Source: Paenibacillus sp. 37
Lineage (GTDB): Bacteria; Bacillota; Bacilli; Paenibacillales; Paenibacillaceae
NCBI RefSeq assembly: GCF_008386395.1
Contig: NZ_CP043761.1
Coordinates: 6,262,001 to 6,326,000, forward strand
DNA: 64,000 bases
Direction of reading: 5' to 3'
Positions 37,934 to 47,819 of the stretch are shown here, in pieces. The notes under the pieces are model-generated. The model was not told where the DNA came from. It was given only the letters and a program-made list of their open reading frames with translations, and did not search any database. A program made the translations under genes and the position numbers. Every line of letters starts with the position of its first letter. Positions within the stretch are counted from its first letter, which is position 1.

Positions 37934-38617
37934 TCAGTCCAAGGACCGATTGCTTTGCAGCAAAACTTCCGATTGCGGATGAATTTGCAGAGATGAACGG
38001 TATTCCACTGTACCGATCCGGCAGCCAGGACCGATTTTTATTTTATCGCCACGCACAATCTCGGCCTCCGTATTTTCTAATTCAATATCATCACCTTCGA
38101 TAATCTGTGCCTTGAGAATTGACTTATTCCCCGTAAACAAGTCATTCAACCGGCCACTCTTCACCGAGATGATGGCACCGCCCATTTCCTTGACCTCTGA
38201 TGGACCCATGATTTTGAGTGACATGTGTTCAGCGCTGAGCATCCCCGCTATCGTCAACCGTCCGTTCAGCTTGATATTTTCCGCCTGACAATCCCCGGAC
38301 AGATGAAGTTCACCTACCACTTTTATATGCTCAGCTTTGGCATGCAGGCCAGATGCCTGGATTCCATCCTCACCATCGTTGCTGGTCTCTCGCTCTGTTA
38401 GAGTCAGGGTTCCGGTAATTTTAATATCTGTGGATTCAAGCGATCCGTATATGACCGATGTACCCGTACATTTGAAGCGATCACAAGATAGATTGTCGTT
38501 GAAGGATGCATCCCCTACGACCTTGACCTTGCCGTACACGCCCCCAGCAGAACTGCCATCACCAACGATGCTGATATCCATTTTTCTGTCCAAAGAACGC
38601 CCAGGATTGTTATTCAT
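37934..38617 (-). CDS. bacF: Bactofilin-family polymer-forming protein, BacF-like
   Basis: A 227-residue protein built largely of short repeated beta-strand turns (GKVKVVGDASFND, IYGSLESTDIKITG, GELHLSGDCQAENIKLNG), the DUF583/bactofilin beta-helix. In B. subtilis YhbE/YhbF (BacE/BacF) are bactofilins needed for flagellar hook-basal body assembly. The order yhbD-bacE-bacF is the same here. The C-terminal third resembles that of its neighbour (EGDDIELENTEAEIVRGDKI), so the two are paralogues. The chosen ATG 38617 has GGGATGGG before it, and the open frame upstream overlaps bacE and is unlikely to be used. Confidence 0.85.
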   Translation of the reverse strand: MNNNPGRSLDRKMDISIVGDGSSAGGVYGKVKVVGDASFNDNLSCDRFKCTGTSVIYGSLESTDIKITGTLTLTERETSNDGEDGIQASGLHAKAEHIKVVGELHLSGDCQAENIKLNGRLTIAGMLSAEHMSLKIMGPSEVKEMGGAIISVKSGRLNDLFTGNKSILKAQIIEGDDIELENTEAEIVRGDKIKIGPGCRIGTVEYRSSLQIHPQSEVLLQSNRSLD

Positions 38618-38651
38618 GTCGATCCCATCCCTTTCTCTCCATATCCAAAAT

Positions 38652-39380
38652 TTAAATTCGCTGACTGCTGCCCACCTTGGCATCCTGATCTACCTCAAGT
38701 TCACCTGAATACTCGACCAGCCTGATGTTACAGCCGCGACCGATAAAAATGTTACTCCCCCGAACAATATCAGCTTCGGTATCTTCCAGCACAATCTCAT
38801 CACCTTCAATTAAGGATGTCTTAAACGATGGAGTCCCGCCCAGGCCAATACTTTTCCAAAATCCATTCTGTTGTTCCTTGCGACGAATATCGATACGCTC
38901 TCCGCCAATCTCTTTAGCCGAAGAAGATGTGTGAAGTCGGATCTCCACCGTTCCTGCATTCAAAAAGCCACTGATCTTAATATTGCCTCGTACATTCAGG
39001 GACTCGCATTGCACATCCCCTTCAATATCAATCACACCGCCAATATCAATACGTTCCCCATCCACTCTTCCCCGTACGGTGCATTTCCCGTTCACTTCAA
39101 GCTCAGGGCTATGAAGATCTCCGTTAATTGTTGTCATACCATCCACACGAACACGCGAACTGGTCAAGGGGCCGTTCAACGTACACATGCCGTTAATCGT
39201 TGCACTCTCGGAGCTTAAAGCGCCGTGCATCTTCAATGTTCCATTCACTTCCATAGAGGTGCAGTCCAGGTTACCGTTCACCTTAGCCATGCCATCAATA
39301 GATACACGGTGAAAATTCCCGCCTGCCGTTTGACTTATGCCCGCCACATTCAGATCATTCCGCTTATTCCGCTCTTCCAT
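38652..39380 (-). CDS. bacE: Bactofilin-family polymer-forming protein, BacE-like
   Basis: A 242-residue bactofilin-type beta-helix protein. Short strands recur about every 10-17 residues in the first 150 residues (VSIDGMAKVNGNLD, MEVNGTLKMHG, VRVDGMTTINGDLH, LEVNGKCTVRGRVDG). The C-terminal third (IEGDEIVLEDTEADIVRGSNIFIGRGCNI) is clearly related to that of the downstream gene. It sits 14 nt after yhbD and 34 nt before bacF, so the three form one operon. By analogy it should polymerise in the cytoplasm, near the membrane, and assist flagellar assembly; the polymer itself cannot be seen from sequence. Confidence 0.85.
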   Translation of the reverse strand: MEERNKRNDLNVAGISQTAGGNFHRVSIDGMAKVNGNLDCTSMEVNGTLKMHGALSSESATINGMCTLNGPLTSSRVRVDGMTTINGDLHSPELEVNGKCTVRGRVDGERIDIGGVIDIEGDVQCESLNVRGNIKISGFLNAGTVEIRLHTSSSAKEIGGERIDIRRKEQQNGFWKSIGLGGTPSFKTSLIEGDEIVLEDTEADIVRGSNIFIGRGCNIRLVEYSGELEVDQDAKVGSSQRI

Positions 39381-39394
39381 AGATGATCCTCTCC

Positions 39395-40018
39395 TTATCC
39401 CAATTTGAGTTTTAATTCTTCCATAAATGTTCCCATCGGCTGCCTAAGAACCACTTTCACACCATTGTCAAAATAAAACTCCGTTCCTGCTGTTACCAGC
39501 ATGAATGAAGGAACACCCATCTTACGAATAAGCACGAGTTCGCTGGGTTTGCCTGTAAAACGATAATAATGTTCAGACATCACATCGATCAGCAACGCAC
39601 CCTCTTGCCGAGTAATATCTCCGCTCATTAACAGCTTATCAAGGACGTAGAGCATCATAATCTGCTCCAAAGCATACAACTGTTGTTCCCGACCTGCTTC
39701 TTTCAATAGATCCAGCGAGATTTGTGAAACAATGTTTCGCTCTAACAGTTGCTCTGCAGACATCTCCACTTCACCCAACGTAGGTGAGAACACGTCTGCC
39801 AGCTCATCCAGTGATAATCCGTCTTTCATATTGAGAATCTTGTCAATGCGCAGTAAAATCTGTTGTTTTGGAAAAAAGGTCTCTTGTCCGGTGTAGGACG
39901 ACTTCCGAATGAACCATTCTTCCGGAATGAGATTTTTCCGCTTCCAACGGTATAACTGGCCGTATGAGATTCCTGTCAGGTCCAACAATTCTTTCTTGGA
40001 GATCAAATCTTCCGTCAT
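39395..40018 (-). CDS. yhbD: YhbD-like DNA-binding regulator (DUF4004)
   Basis: A 207-residue protein. The N-terminal 75 residues form a MerR-like winged helix (SKKELLDLTGISYGQLYRWKRKNLIPEEW, split by a turn, then QILLRIDKILNMKDGLSLDELADVF). The remainder is mostly helical, with a C-terminal beta-rich part of unknown role (VTAGTEFYFDNGVKVVLRQP). The position directly before two bactofilin genes matches B. subtilis yhbD-yhbE-yhbF. A nested inverted repeat covers its promoter, which suggests autoregulation. It is a likely repressor or activator of the bactofilin operon; the signal it senses is unknown. Confidence 0.8.
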   Translation of the reverse strand: MTEDLISKKELLDLTGISYGQLYRWKRKNLIPEEWFIRKSSYTGQETFFPKQQILLRIDKILNMKDGLSLDELADVFSPTLGEVEMSAEQLLERNIVSQISLDLLKEAGREQQLYALEQIMMLYVLDKLLMSGDITRQEGALLIDVMSEHYYRFTGKPSELVLIRKMGVPSFMLVTAGTEFYFDNGVKVVLRQPMGTFMEELKLKLG

Positions 40019-40044
40019 ATATGGTCCCCCTTTTTATTGAAATG

Positions 40045-40091
40045 AGTGTAACATAACATTGTTACGTTGTAAACAACGTCGTAACAATGTT
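40045..40091 (-). promoter_or_regulatory. yhbD-bacEF promoter overlapped by a nested inverted repeat
   Basis: On the minus strand TTTACA (40068-40073) is followed after 17 nt by TACACT (40045-40050) with a TG before the -10. A perfect 12-bp inverted repeat, AACATTGTTACG / CGTAACAATGTT, spans 40055-40091 and encloses a second one, GTTGT/ACAAC. Together they cover the -35 and spacer, a classic repressor or MerR-type operator position. Confidence 0.65.
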
Positions 40092-40316
40092 GATCTTCCC
40101 TCCATTCCACTCATCTAACTTAGCCTGTTGAAACCTTACAATTTAGAGATACTCCTGCATGATTTTTTAATGTGCATCTTGTTATTGCATTGCACGAGCA
40201 ATGCGTATAACCTGTTAAATATGGACACTTAAAAGCTATTAGGGAGCAATCCCGGCTCATCCTCTCAAGTCAAAAACACGTGGTTAACGAACTTATGAAA
40301 GGGGTTTCTTATACTC

Positions 40317-41105
40317 ATGGCACTTATTAAATGTGATTTTTACTCCGATACACTTGGGCTGAGTACCAGCATGCATGTCATTCTGCCGCAACAAACCCAC
40401 AATCAGATCGGTATGGAGAACGTGACAGGCAAAGGACTTCATCCAACCCTGTACCTGTTACACGGTCTATCGGATGATGATTCCATCTGGCTGCGCCGCA
40501 CATCGATTGAACGTTATGTAGCGAACCTTGGAATCGCCGTTGTAATGCCGCAGGTACATCGCAGCTTCTATACGGATATGGTCGAAGGCGGACAATACTG
40601 GACGTTTATCAGCGAAGAACTGCCCTCACTTGCTCGTTCTTTCTTCCCTCTATCACCAAAGCGTGAAGATAACTTCGTTGCTGGATTATCCATGGGTGGT
40701 TATGGCGCATTCAAGCTGGCCCTTCGTAAACCGGATCAATACGCGGCAGCTGCAAGTTTGTCCGGAGCACTCGATATGTCTGCACATATGGATAGAAACG
40801 CATCCTCCGCATTACAACAGACGGAGTTACAACGGATTTTTGGACCAGAGGTGGCAGGCACTGAGAATGATCTGATTCATCTGTTAAAAGAAAATCAATC
40901 TGGCGAAAGTCCTCGACCTTTGCTCTACCAATGTTGCGGAACGGAAGATTTCCTGTATGAGGATAATCAAACTTTCCGTCAAGCCTGTGAACAAACGAAC
41001 TTCGAATTAACATACGAGGAAGGGCCTGGCGAACATGAGTGGGGCTATTGGGATACCAAGATTCAGGATGTATTGAAATGGTTGCCTTTACAAAAGCGCG
41101 ATTAG
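40317..41105 (+). CDS. Esterase, esterase D/tributyrin esterase-like alpha/beta hydrolase
   Basis: A 262-residue cytoplasmic serine hydrolase of the esterase D type, acting on short acyl esters; relatives include lactococcal tributyrin esterase and S-formylglutathione hydrolase. It has the oxyanion-region stretch [14 protein letters not shown], the nucleophile elbow GLSMGGYG (Ser about 125), the acid in [11 protein letters not shown] and the catalytic His in [11 protein letters not shown]. No signal peptide is present. It stands alone on the plus strand between yhbD and the arg operon. The ribosome site is GAAAGGGG. The physiological substrate is not predictable. Confidence 0.85.
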   Translation: MALIKCDFYSDTLGLSTSMHVILPQQTHNQIGMENVTGKGLHPTLYLLHGLSDDDSIWLRRTSIERYVANLGIAVVMPQVHRSFYTDMVEGGQYWTFISEELPSLARSFFPLSPKREDNFVAGLSMGGYGAFKLALRKPDQYAAAASLSGALDMSAHMDRNASSALQQTELQRIFGPEVAGTENDLIHLLKENQSGESPRPLLYQCCGTEDFLYEDNQTFRQACEQTNFELTYEEGPGEHEWGYWDTKIQDVLKWLPLQKRD

Positions 41106-41140
41106 TAGAGAATTGCAATCGAGCTACCGCGAGTAACTAA

Positions 41141-41190
41141 ACTGGTACTCCGATAGTAGAACAACCTACCTTCCGTTCGCGGTTGAGTTC
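41141..41190 (+). repeat. Possible relic of the interspersed repeat
   Basis: TACTCCGATAGTAGAACAACC followed by TACCTTCCG resembles the 5' part of the repeat family (ACTCCG...GACAGAACAACCTTCCG). The rest of the element is missing or unrecognisable. Similarity covers only about 40 nt, so this is tentative. Confidence 0.3.
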
Positions 41191-41221
41191 AATATATCTA
41201 GAGCACATCGCTGTAAAACAC

Positions 41222-41270
41222 AAAAAAGCAGGCCATGGAGAACAAAGTTCTCTGGCCTGCTTCTTTATTG
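41222..41270. terminator. Bidirectional terminator between esterase gene and argH
   Basis: AAGCAGGCCA with GGAGAAC pairs with GTTCTC and TGGCCTGCTT (one bulge), flanked by an A-run and a T-rich run. It ends both the esterase transcript and the arg operon. Confidence 0.85.
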
Positions 41271-41310
41271 TCCTGTCGTATCTGTACAAATACCTATAGT
41301 GACCGTGGTA

Positions 41311-42714
41311 TTAACCGCGGTTCGTAATCCATTGCTCGGTAATTTCCAGTACCTTCTCACTGCGTCCAATCGCTTCAGCAACTTGACCCGAAGCTGTCCC
41401 GCCGTAAACATTACGAGCGTTCACTACTGCTTCCGGTTGCAGCACATCATAGATGCGTTCATCAAACAGTGGTGAGAACTGACGGAATTCATCAATCGTC
41501 AGATCCAGCAAATACTTGCTGTTCTGGATGCAGTACAGTACCGTTTTACCAATCACTTCATGCGCCTGACGGAAAGGCAAGCCTTCGCCCACGAGGAAGT
41601 CGGCAATATCCGTAGCGTTGGAGAAATCCTGGTTGACCGCTTGACGCATCCGATCCTTGTTCACTGTCATTGTTGCGATCATTGGAGCAAACAGTTGCAG
41701 CGCACCCTCCAGCGTCGCTACTGTGTCAAACATGCCTTCTTTGTCTTCCTGCATGTCTTTGTTGTATGCCAGTGGAAGAGATTTCAATACCGTCAGCAAA
41801 CCGATCAGGTTGCCGTACACACGTCCTGTTTTACCACGAACGAGTTCAGGAACATCCGGGTTTTTCTTCTGAGGCATAATGCTGCTGCCTGTGCAGAACG
41901 CATCGTCCAGTTCAACAAACCCAAACTCCGTGCTGCTCCACAGTACCAGCTCTTCACTCAGACGGGACAAGTGAGTCATGATGAGGGAAGCGGCTGCCAG
42001 GAACTCAACGATAAAGTCACGGTCACTTACTGCGTCCAGACTGTTCTCGTACACGCCATCAAAGCCCAGTTGTTCCGCCACAAAATGACGGTCAATCGGG
42101 AATGTTGTGCCTGCAAGCGCACCTGCGCCCAGTGGCAGGATGTTAATGCGTTTGTAGCTGTCCATCAGACGCTCCGCATCCCGTTGGAACATGGAGACAT
42201 ACGCCATCAGGTGATGGGCGAACAGAATCGGCTGTGCCCGTTGAAGATGCGTATAACCCGGTACAATGGTATCGAGGTTATCTTTTGCTTGTCCAATCAG
42301 TGCTTCCTGTAAGGAATGCAGCATGCCTACAAATCCAACCACGCGCTCACGCAAGTATAGGTGCATATCCGTTGCAACTTGGTCGTTCCGGCTACGGCCT
42401 GTATGTAACTTGCCACCTACAGGGCCAATCGTCTCGATCAGGTTTTTCTCAATATTCATGTGGATGTCTTCGTCCGATACGGAGAATTCCACTTCACCCG
42501 CACGGATTTTGTGCAGAACGGTGATCAGTCCTTCTTTGATGGTCTCTACATCTTCCGCCGGAAGAATACCACATTTGCCCAGCATCGTCACATGGGCCAG
42601 ACTTCCTTGAATGTCTTCCTCAGCCAAAGCTTTGTCAAAGTTAATCGATGCCGTATATTCCTCAACCAAATGATTGGTTTGTTTTGTAAAACGTCCTCCC
42701 CACAGCTTGCTCAC
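41311..42714 (-). CDS. argH: Argininosuccinate lyase
   Basis: The last step of arginine synthesis: argininosuccinate to arginine and fumarate. The 467-residue protein has the fumarase/aspartase-superfamily signatures: KLWGGRF at the start, [23 protein letters not shown], and the catalytic loop [16 protein letters not shown] frame is open to 42786, but the GTG at 42714 gives the conserved N-terminus [10 protein letters not shown] and has AAAGGGGAG nine bases before it. It is the last gene of the arg operon, 106 nt after argG, and is followed by a strong terminator. Confidence 0.97.
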   Translation of the reverse strand: MSKLWGGRFTKQTNHLVEEYTASINFDKALAEEDIQGSLAHVTMLGKCGILPAEDVETIKEGLITVLHKIRAGEVEFSVSDEDIHMNIEKNLIETIGPVGGKLHTGRSRNDQVATDMHLYLRERVVGFVGMLHSLQEALIGQAKDNLDTIVPGYTHLQRAQPILFAHHLMAYVSMFQRDAERLMDSYKRINILPLGAGALAGTTFPIDRHFVAEQLGFDGVYENSLDAVSDRDFIVEFLAAASLIMTHLSRLSEELVLWSSTEFGFVELDDAFCTGSSIMPQKKNPDVPELVRGKTGRVYGNLIGLLTVLKSLPLAYNKDMQEDKEGMFDTVATLEGALQLFAPMIATMTVNKDRMRQAVNQDFSNATDIADFLVGEGLPFRQAHEVIGKTVLYCIQNSKYLLDLTIDEFRQFSPLFDERIYDVLQPEAVVNARNVYGGTASGQVAEAIGRSEKVLEITEQWITNRG

Positions 42715-42820
42715 AGTGAGTACTCCCCTTTCGCTCATGGACAAAGCCGCTCCTGCCAGATGTGCAAGAACGGCCTGTCTTGTCAATTATATTAGTGTCG
42801 CTCTAGTATGCGGGTTGAAG

Positions 42821-44056
42821 TTAGTTTTTGTTTTGCTCCACACCGGAGTTTACTTTCAAACGCAGTGCATTCAGGCGGATAAAGCCTGTTGCATCGCCTT
42901 GATCGTAAGCTTGCGTTGGATCAGCTTCCATCGTTGCGATGTCCGGATTGTAGAGGCTGACAGGACTTTTCACACCTGCGCCGATGATGTTGCCTTTATA
43001 CAATTTCACACGAACGGTACCTGTTACGTTCTTCTGGCTTTCAGTCACCAGCGCTTGCAGCGCCAGACGTTCCGGTGCGAACCAGAAACCGTTGTATACC
43101 AGTGTGCTGTAACGTGTGATCAGGCTATCACGCAGGTTCATCACTTCACGGTCCATCGTGATGGATTCCATTTTGCGATGAGCAGTGAACAAGATTGTTC
43201 CACCTGGTGTTTCGTACACGCCACGGCTCTTCATACCAACAAAACGGTTCTCAACCATATCTACACGACCAATGCCATGTTTGCCACCCAGCTCGTTCAG
43301 TTGCTCCATTACTTGCAGCGGGCTCAAGCGCTCACCGTTCAGAGCAACACAGTCGCCTTGTTCGAATTCAAGCTCAACATATTCCGCTTGATCTGGTGCA
43401 TCTTCAGGTGCACTGCTCAGCAGGAACATATCTTTGTTCTCGTCCGCGCTTGGATCGAACCAAGGATCTTCTAGCACACCGCTCTCATAGCTGATATGCA
43501 GCAAGTTACGGTCTGTGGAGTATGGTTTAGCCGCAGATGCCGTTACCGGAATACCATGTTTCTCAGCGTAAGCAATCATCTCCGCACGTCCCGGGAATTG
43601 GTTACGGAATTCTTCCAGACGCCAAGGTGCAATGACGTTAATGTCTGGTGTCAGCGCAGCCGCGTTCAACTCAAAGCGAACTTGGTCATTTCCTTTACCC
43701 GTAGCGCCGTGAGCGATGGCTGTAGCGCCTTCTGCACGAGCGATATCCACCATGCGTTTAGCGATCAGTGGACGAGCAATACTTGTGCCAAGCAGGTATT
43801 GTCCTTCATAGAGGGCACCCGCCTGGAACATCGGATAGATGAAATCTTTTGCGAATTCATCGCGTAGATCGTCAATGTATACTTTGGAAGCGCCTGTTGC
43901 CAGTGCTTTTTCCTCCAAGCCATCCAATTCATCCTTTTGTCCGATATCCGCAGTGAAAGCGATAATCTCAGCATCATATGTTTCTTTCAACCATTTCAAA
44001 ATTACAGATGTGTCCAACCCGCCTGAATACGCGAGCACAATTTTTTCCTTAGCCAT
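42821..44056 (-). CDS. argG: Argininosuccinate synthase
   Basis: Joins citrulline and aspartate with ATP to form argininosuccinate. The 411-residue protein begins with the PP-loop ATPase motif [16 protein letters not shown] and shows [15 protein letters not shown], the family-specific [16 protein letters not shown] and [18 protein letters not shown] regions. Length is normal. The ribosome site is GGGGAGG. It lies 93 nt after argF and precedes argH in the same operon. Confidence 0.97.
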   Translation of the reverse strand: MAKEKIVLAYSGGLDTSVILKWLKETYDAEIIAFTADIGQKDELDGLEEKALATGASKVYIDDLRDEFAKDFIYPMFQAGALYEGQYLLGTSIARPLIAKRMVDIARAEGATAIAHGATGKGNDQVRFELNAAALTPDINVIAPWRLEEFRNQFPGRAEMIAYAEKHGIPVTASAAKPYSTDRNLLHISYESGVLEDPWFDPSADENKDMFLLSSAPEDAPDQAEYVELEFEQGDCVALNGERLSPLQVMEQLNELGGKHGIGRVDMVENRFVGMKSRGVYETPGGTILFTAHRKMESITMDREVMNLRDSLITRYSTLVYNGFWFAPERLALQALVTESQKNVTGTVRVKLYKGNIIGAGVKSPVSLYNPDIATMEADPTQAYDQGDATGFIRLNALRLKVNSGVEQNKN

Positions 44057-44149
44057 GTTCAGTGGTCCTCCCCAAGATCAGTTACTATAAACTTTAATCT
44101 ATCATCGCGAAATCTGCGCCTAAAATCAACCCATTCAATGAAATAGCAG

Positions 44150-45115
44150 CTATTCGCTCATTAACGCAGCCATCAATGCTTTCTGTGCATGCAAGCGATT
44201 CTCCGCCTGATCAAAGATCAGGGAGTTCGGTCCGTCAATTACTCCGGCACTCACTTCTTCGCCGCGGTGTGCTGGCAGACAATGCAGGAACATGTAGTCC
44301 GGCTTCGCGCCTTTCATCAGTTCCTCGTCCACTTGGTATGCCGCAAATGCCTGCTCACGAATCTTCTGCTCTTCCTCAAAGCCCATGCTCGCCCATACAT
44401 CCGTATACACGATATCTGCATCTTTCGCAGCTTCCTGTGCACTGTACGTTACAGTTACTTCAGAACCGCTCTCCTGTGCGATAATGCGCGCCTGCTCCAC
44501 AACTGCGCTATCCGGCTCATAACCTTCTGGCGTTGCTACAGCAACATGCATACCCATCTTCGCTGCACCGAGCATCAGGGAGTGCGCCATATTGTTGCCA
44601 TCTCCGATGTAGGCCATTTTCAGACCTGCGAGCTTGCCTTTGTGTTCCAGCACCGTTTGGAAGTCTGCCAGTACCTGACAAGGATGCGCTGCATCGCTCA
44701 GGCCGTTAATGACTGGAACATCAGCATGCTCTGCCAGTTCAGTTACATTATGGTGTCCAAAGGTACGGATCATGATGCCGTCCAGGTAGCGGGACAATAC
44801 TTTGGCTGTATCATGTGTTGTTTCCCCGCGCCCTAGCTGGATATCATTTTTGCTCAGGAAGAGCGCGTGCCCACCCAATTGGAACATGCCCACTTCAAAG
44901 GATACACGCGTACGTGTGGATGATTTTTCAAAAATAAGTCCGATCGTTTTGCCTTTCAACGGTTGAAACGGTACACCGCTTTTTTGCTTGCCTTTAATCT
45001 CAATCGCGAGATCAAGCAGATAACGAATCTCCTCTGCCGTGTAGTCCGTGAATTCGATAAAATCCCGGCCTCTCAGATCAATCTTCTGAATCTTTTCCGT
45101 CTGTTGTGCTGTCAT
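44150..45115 (-). CDS. argF: Ornithine carbamoyltransferase
   Basis: Transfers the carbamoyl group to ornithine, giving citrulline. The 321-residue protein carries the carbamoyl-phosphate loop EKSSTRTRVSFEVG, GRGETTHDTAKVLSRYLD, the HPCQVLADF motif and the C-terminal FLHCLPAHRGEEV of biosynthetic OTCases. Length is normal. The ribosome site is AAGGAGG. A 199-nt spacer separates it from argD; I see no attenuator there. carAB, which would supply carbamoyl phosphate, is not in the window. Confidence 0.96.
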   Translation of the reverse strand: MTAQQTEKIQKIDLRGRDFIEFTDYTAEEIRYLLDLAIEIKGKQKSGVPFQPLKGKTIGLIFEKSSTRTRVSFEVGMFQLGGHALFLSKNDIQLGRGETTHDTAKVLSRYLDGIMIRTFGHHNVTELAEHADVPVINGLSDAAHPCQVLADFQTVLEHKGKLAGLKMAYIGDGNNMAHSLMLGAAKMGMHVAVATPEGYEPDSAVVEQARIIAQESGSEVTVTYSAQEAAKDADIVYTDVWASMGFEEEQKIREQAFAAYQVDEELMKGAKPDYMFLHCLPAHRGEEVSAGVIDGPNSLIFDQAENRLHAQKALMAALMSE

Positions 45116-45314
45116 CTATAATGTCCTCCTTATTTCCGGTTCCCTGCACCCGCATGGGCAGAAGAGAGAGCAACGTTGACACGTTGGCTTCGTGCTTCTC
45201 AAATTTATTCATTTCCACCTTCTGCGAGTTCACCGCGCGGCTACAGGGATTCATCATCTCATTCTGCTTCGAGGCCAGTTAGGGCCCCGAGACAGAAAGG
45301 TTCTCATTTTTATA

Positions 45315-46568
45315 TTAGGCTTTCGCCGCTACGTGCTCTTCAATCAGTGTGGCTACCAGCGATACGGCCTCGTCGATCTCTTCTTTGCTCACATACAGGT
45401 TCGGAAGCAAACGAATCACATTTGGTCCTGCAGAGACGAACAAAATACCGCGTTTTTGCCCAGCAAGTACAATATCACCTACCGGCTCAGCACATTCAAT
45501 ACCGACGAGCAATCCCATGCCACGTACTTCCTTCACAAAGGAATTGCCTGCCAAACGATTTCGCAGGGAGCTCATCAGGTATTCGCCCATCTCCGCTGCA
45601 CGTTCTGGCAAACGATCTTCCAGCATCGTTTCGATGGTTGCAATCACAACGGATGAAGCTAGTGGTGTTCCTCCAAATGTTGTCGCATGGCTACCTGGCG
45701 TGAACGCATCCCGCAGGAAGCCTTTACCCAGCATCGCCCCTACAGGGAAACCACTACCAATACCTTTGGCAACGGTGAACACATCCGGCTCAATACCATA
45801 ATGTTCGTGTGCGAACAGTTTGCCTGTACGTCCCATTCCTGTTTGGACTTCATCAACAATGAGCAACAATCCATGCTCGTCACACAATTTCCGTACATGT
45901 TTGACGAATTCTGGTTCAACGGGATATACACCACCCTCGGCCTGAACCATTTCCAGCATAATAGCTGCTGTGTTGGGTCCAATTGCCGCTTCAAGGGCAG
46001 GGATATCATGCAAAGGTACGGTTACAAATCCGGCTGGCAATGGCAAAAATCCTTCTTTCACCTTATCTTGTCCGGTTGCTGTCAGTGTAGCGAGTGTCCG
46101 TCCATGGAAGGACTGGGCAAATGTGATCACTTCATAACGATCTGTGCCTTTCACCTTCTGGTGATAACGACGCGCAACTTTGATAGCTGCTTCGTTCGCT
46201 TCGGCACCACTGTTACAGAAGAACACTGCGTCAGCGCATGTATTGGCTGTCAACAATGCTGCTGCCTTCTCCTGGCCCGGAATCTGGAACAGGTTGGACA
46301 CATGCCACAACTCATCAATCTGAGCTTTCAGCTTGGCTCCAACTTTCTCCGGTGCATGGCCCAGGCTAGTTACAGCGAGTCCGCACATGAAATCGAGATA
46401 ACGGTTGCCCTGATCATCCCACAGCCAGCTGCCTTTACCTTTGACCAGACTGATTGGATAACGTGCATACGTTTGGAAAAGCGAGCTTTCCGTCTGTGCC
46501 GCTGCACTTGTTGCTGTTGCGCCCGCTACCGCTGTGCCAGAACCTGGCTGTTCGTTGCCTTTTGCCAT
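45315..46568 (-). CDS. argD: Acetylornithine aminotransferase
   Basis: A PLP enzyme converting N-acetylglutamate semialdehyde to N-acetylornithine. The 417-residue fold-type I aminotransferase has FCNSGAEANEAAIKVARRY, ITFAQSFHGRTLATLTATG, LIVDEVQTGMGRTG and the PLP lysine in FTVAKGIGSGFPVGA. The first 30 residues are a low-complexity Ala/Gly/Thr extension not usual in the family. The start is uncertain: ATG 46568 (MAKGNEQPGSG) lies ten bases after AGGAG, and ATG 46574 is closer to it. The spacer upstream holds a repeat element, copy 2. Confidence 0.95.
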   Translation of the reverse strand: MAKGNEQPGSGTAVAGATATSAAAQTESSLFQTYARYPISLVKGKGSWLWDDQGNRYLDFMCGLAVTSLGHAPEKVGAKLKAQIDELWHVSNLFQIPGQEKAAALLTANTCADAVFFCNSGAEANEAAIKVARRYHQKVKGTDRYEVITFAQSFHGRTLATLTATGQDKVKEGFLPLPAGFVTVPLHDIPALEAAIGPNTAAIMLEMVQAEGGVYPVEPEFVKHVRKLCDEHGLLLIVDEVQTGMGRTGKLFAHEHYGIEPDVFTVAKGIGSGFPVGAMLGKGFLRDAFTPGSHATTFGGTPLASSVVIATIETMLEDRLPERAAEMGEYLMSSLRNRLAGNSFVKEVRGMGLLVGIECAEPVGDIVLAGQKRGILFVSAGPNVIRLLPNLYVSKEEIDEAVSLVATLIEEHVAAKA

Positions 46569-46624
46569 GACCATATCACTCCTATTGGTTGGTGCAACGG
46601 CACTCATTATGAGAACACCTTAAC

Positions 46625-46810
46625 TTTACACTTGTCACTTCGATGACAGAACAACCTTCCGATCGCTGTTATCCCCGGATTTTTTTGATTGTCCCTTAAA
46701 GGTGGAAATCCGGGGATAGTGTATGCTTCCGAAGTAGCTTTCTTTCAGAAAGCTTTTAGGCGCACGCTTCGCTTCTTCAGGTTATTTCTGTCCTCTACGT
46801 TATTGTGTGA
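46625..46810 (+). repeat. Interspersed structured repeat, copy 2 (inside the arg operon)
   Basis: This 186-nt element lies between argB and argD, antisense to the operon. It shares with copy 1 the 5' end TTTACACTT, GACAGAACAACCTTCCGATC, the stem TATCCCCGGATTT / AAATCCGGGGATA, the AGCTTTC/GAAAGCT hairpin, and TTCTGTCCT near its 3' end. The outer 3' end has drifted (GTGTGA). Because it is within a transcribed region its hairpins will form in the arg mRNA and could influence RNA stability or readthrough. Confidence 0.8.
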
Positions 46811-46892
46811 TGTTCAATCTTCACATAAAAAAGCCGTGCACATATTTTTTATTTACTATCAAACCATGAAGACCCTAGCGCACTGAGAATAA

Positions 46893-47732
46893 TTATTGCA
46901 TACGGATAATTTTTGTTCCGATGATTTCTCCACCAAGCACTCGGCTCAGGATCTGTGGTTCGCTTCCGTCTACGATGATGACCTCACGTACTTGACCATG
47001 AATACATGCGATTGCTGCACGCACTTTGGGAATCATGCCGCCATAGATTTCTCCGGTTTGGATCATATCCTCGATCTCTTGTACAGATACGGATGGCAGT
47101 ACTTTTTTCTCGCCGCCTACGTTCTTCATGATGCCAGGAACGTCGGTCACGACAATCATCCGACTTACGCCAAGATGAGACGCCACAGCACCCGCAGCTG
47201 TATCTGCGTTGATGTTGTAGCGTTGTCCGGTGGCATCCACACCAACTGGCGCGATAACCGGCATGTAACCCATGTTCACGATGCCTTGGATAATTTCTGC
47301 GTTCACACCCGTGACATCGCCTACCCAACCGATCTCTGCGTGGTTTTTAACAGGTTTAGCCTGAATCAGGCCACCGTCCACGCCAGACAAGCCTAGTGCA
47401 CGACCGCCCACACGTTGGATCAGGCGCACGATCTGTTTGTTGATACTGCCCGCAAGCACCATCTCCACTACGTCCAGCACAGGTTCAGTTGTTTTGCGCA
47501 GGCCATTAACGAATTCAGTTTCGATACCAAGCTTCGCCAAGTTATCCGAGATCGCAGGACCTCCGCCATGCACGATTACTGGCTGCGTGCCCTGAGATTG
47601 CAAATCACGCAGATCCGCAAAGAAGGACTCTGGCAATGCCGCCAGCGTGCTGCCTCCACATTTCATGACAAACATCTGTTTCTCTGTGCTCGCTTCCGTT
47701 GCGGTACTGTTGTTTGGCATTGTTGAATTCAT
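46893..47732 (-). CDS. argB: Acetylglutamate kinase
   Basis: Phosphorylates N-acetylglutamate in the cyclic ornithine pathway. The 279-residue amino-acid kinase fold protein has FVMKCGGSTLAALP, IVHGGGPAISDNLAKLGI, FVNGLRKTT and NINADTAAGAVASHLG. It has a 20-residue Ser/Thr/Asn-rich extension before the first strand, compared with the common form starting near KCGG. The start ATG 47732 is supported by AAAGGAG nine bases upstream. It lies between two repeat-bearing spacers. Confidence 0.96.
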   Translation of the reverse strand: MNSTMPNNSTATEASTEKQMFVMKCGGSTLAALPESFFADLRDLQSQGTQPVIVHGGGPAISDNLAKLGIETEFVNGLRKTTEPVLDVVEMVLAGSINKQIVRLIQRVGGRALGLSGVDGGLIQAKPVKNHAEIGWVGDVTGVNAEIIQGIVNMGYMPVIAPVGVDATGQRYNINADTAAGAVASHLGVSRMIVVTDVPGIMKNVGGEKKVLPSVSVQEIEDMIQTGEIYGGMIPKVRAAIACIHGQVREVIIVDGSEPQILSRVLGGEIIGTKIIRMQ

Positions 47733-47819
47733 GAGGGCAAGCTCCTTTCTTAGTAAAAATCACATTCAATAAAATTCAACACTTTTAAAAGATGACATTG
47801 TCGTAGGAGTCCATTCCAA

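Noticed and set aside
45116..45314. Possible T-box or attenuator leader upstream of argF
   Set aside because: I looked for the T-box GGTGG-N-ACCGCG core and a following terminator on the minus strand. Only GGTGGAAATG is present, plus a small CAACGT/ACGTTG hairpin without a T-run.
45687..46646. A 319-codon plus-strand open frame opposite argD
   Set aside because: It is antisense to a well-supported aminotransferase, with shadow-type composition and no recognisable domain.
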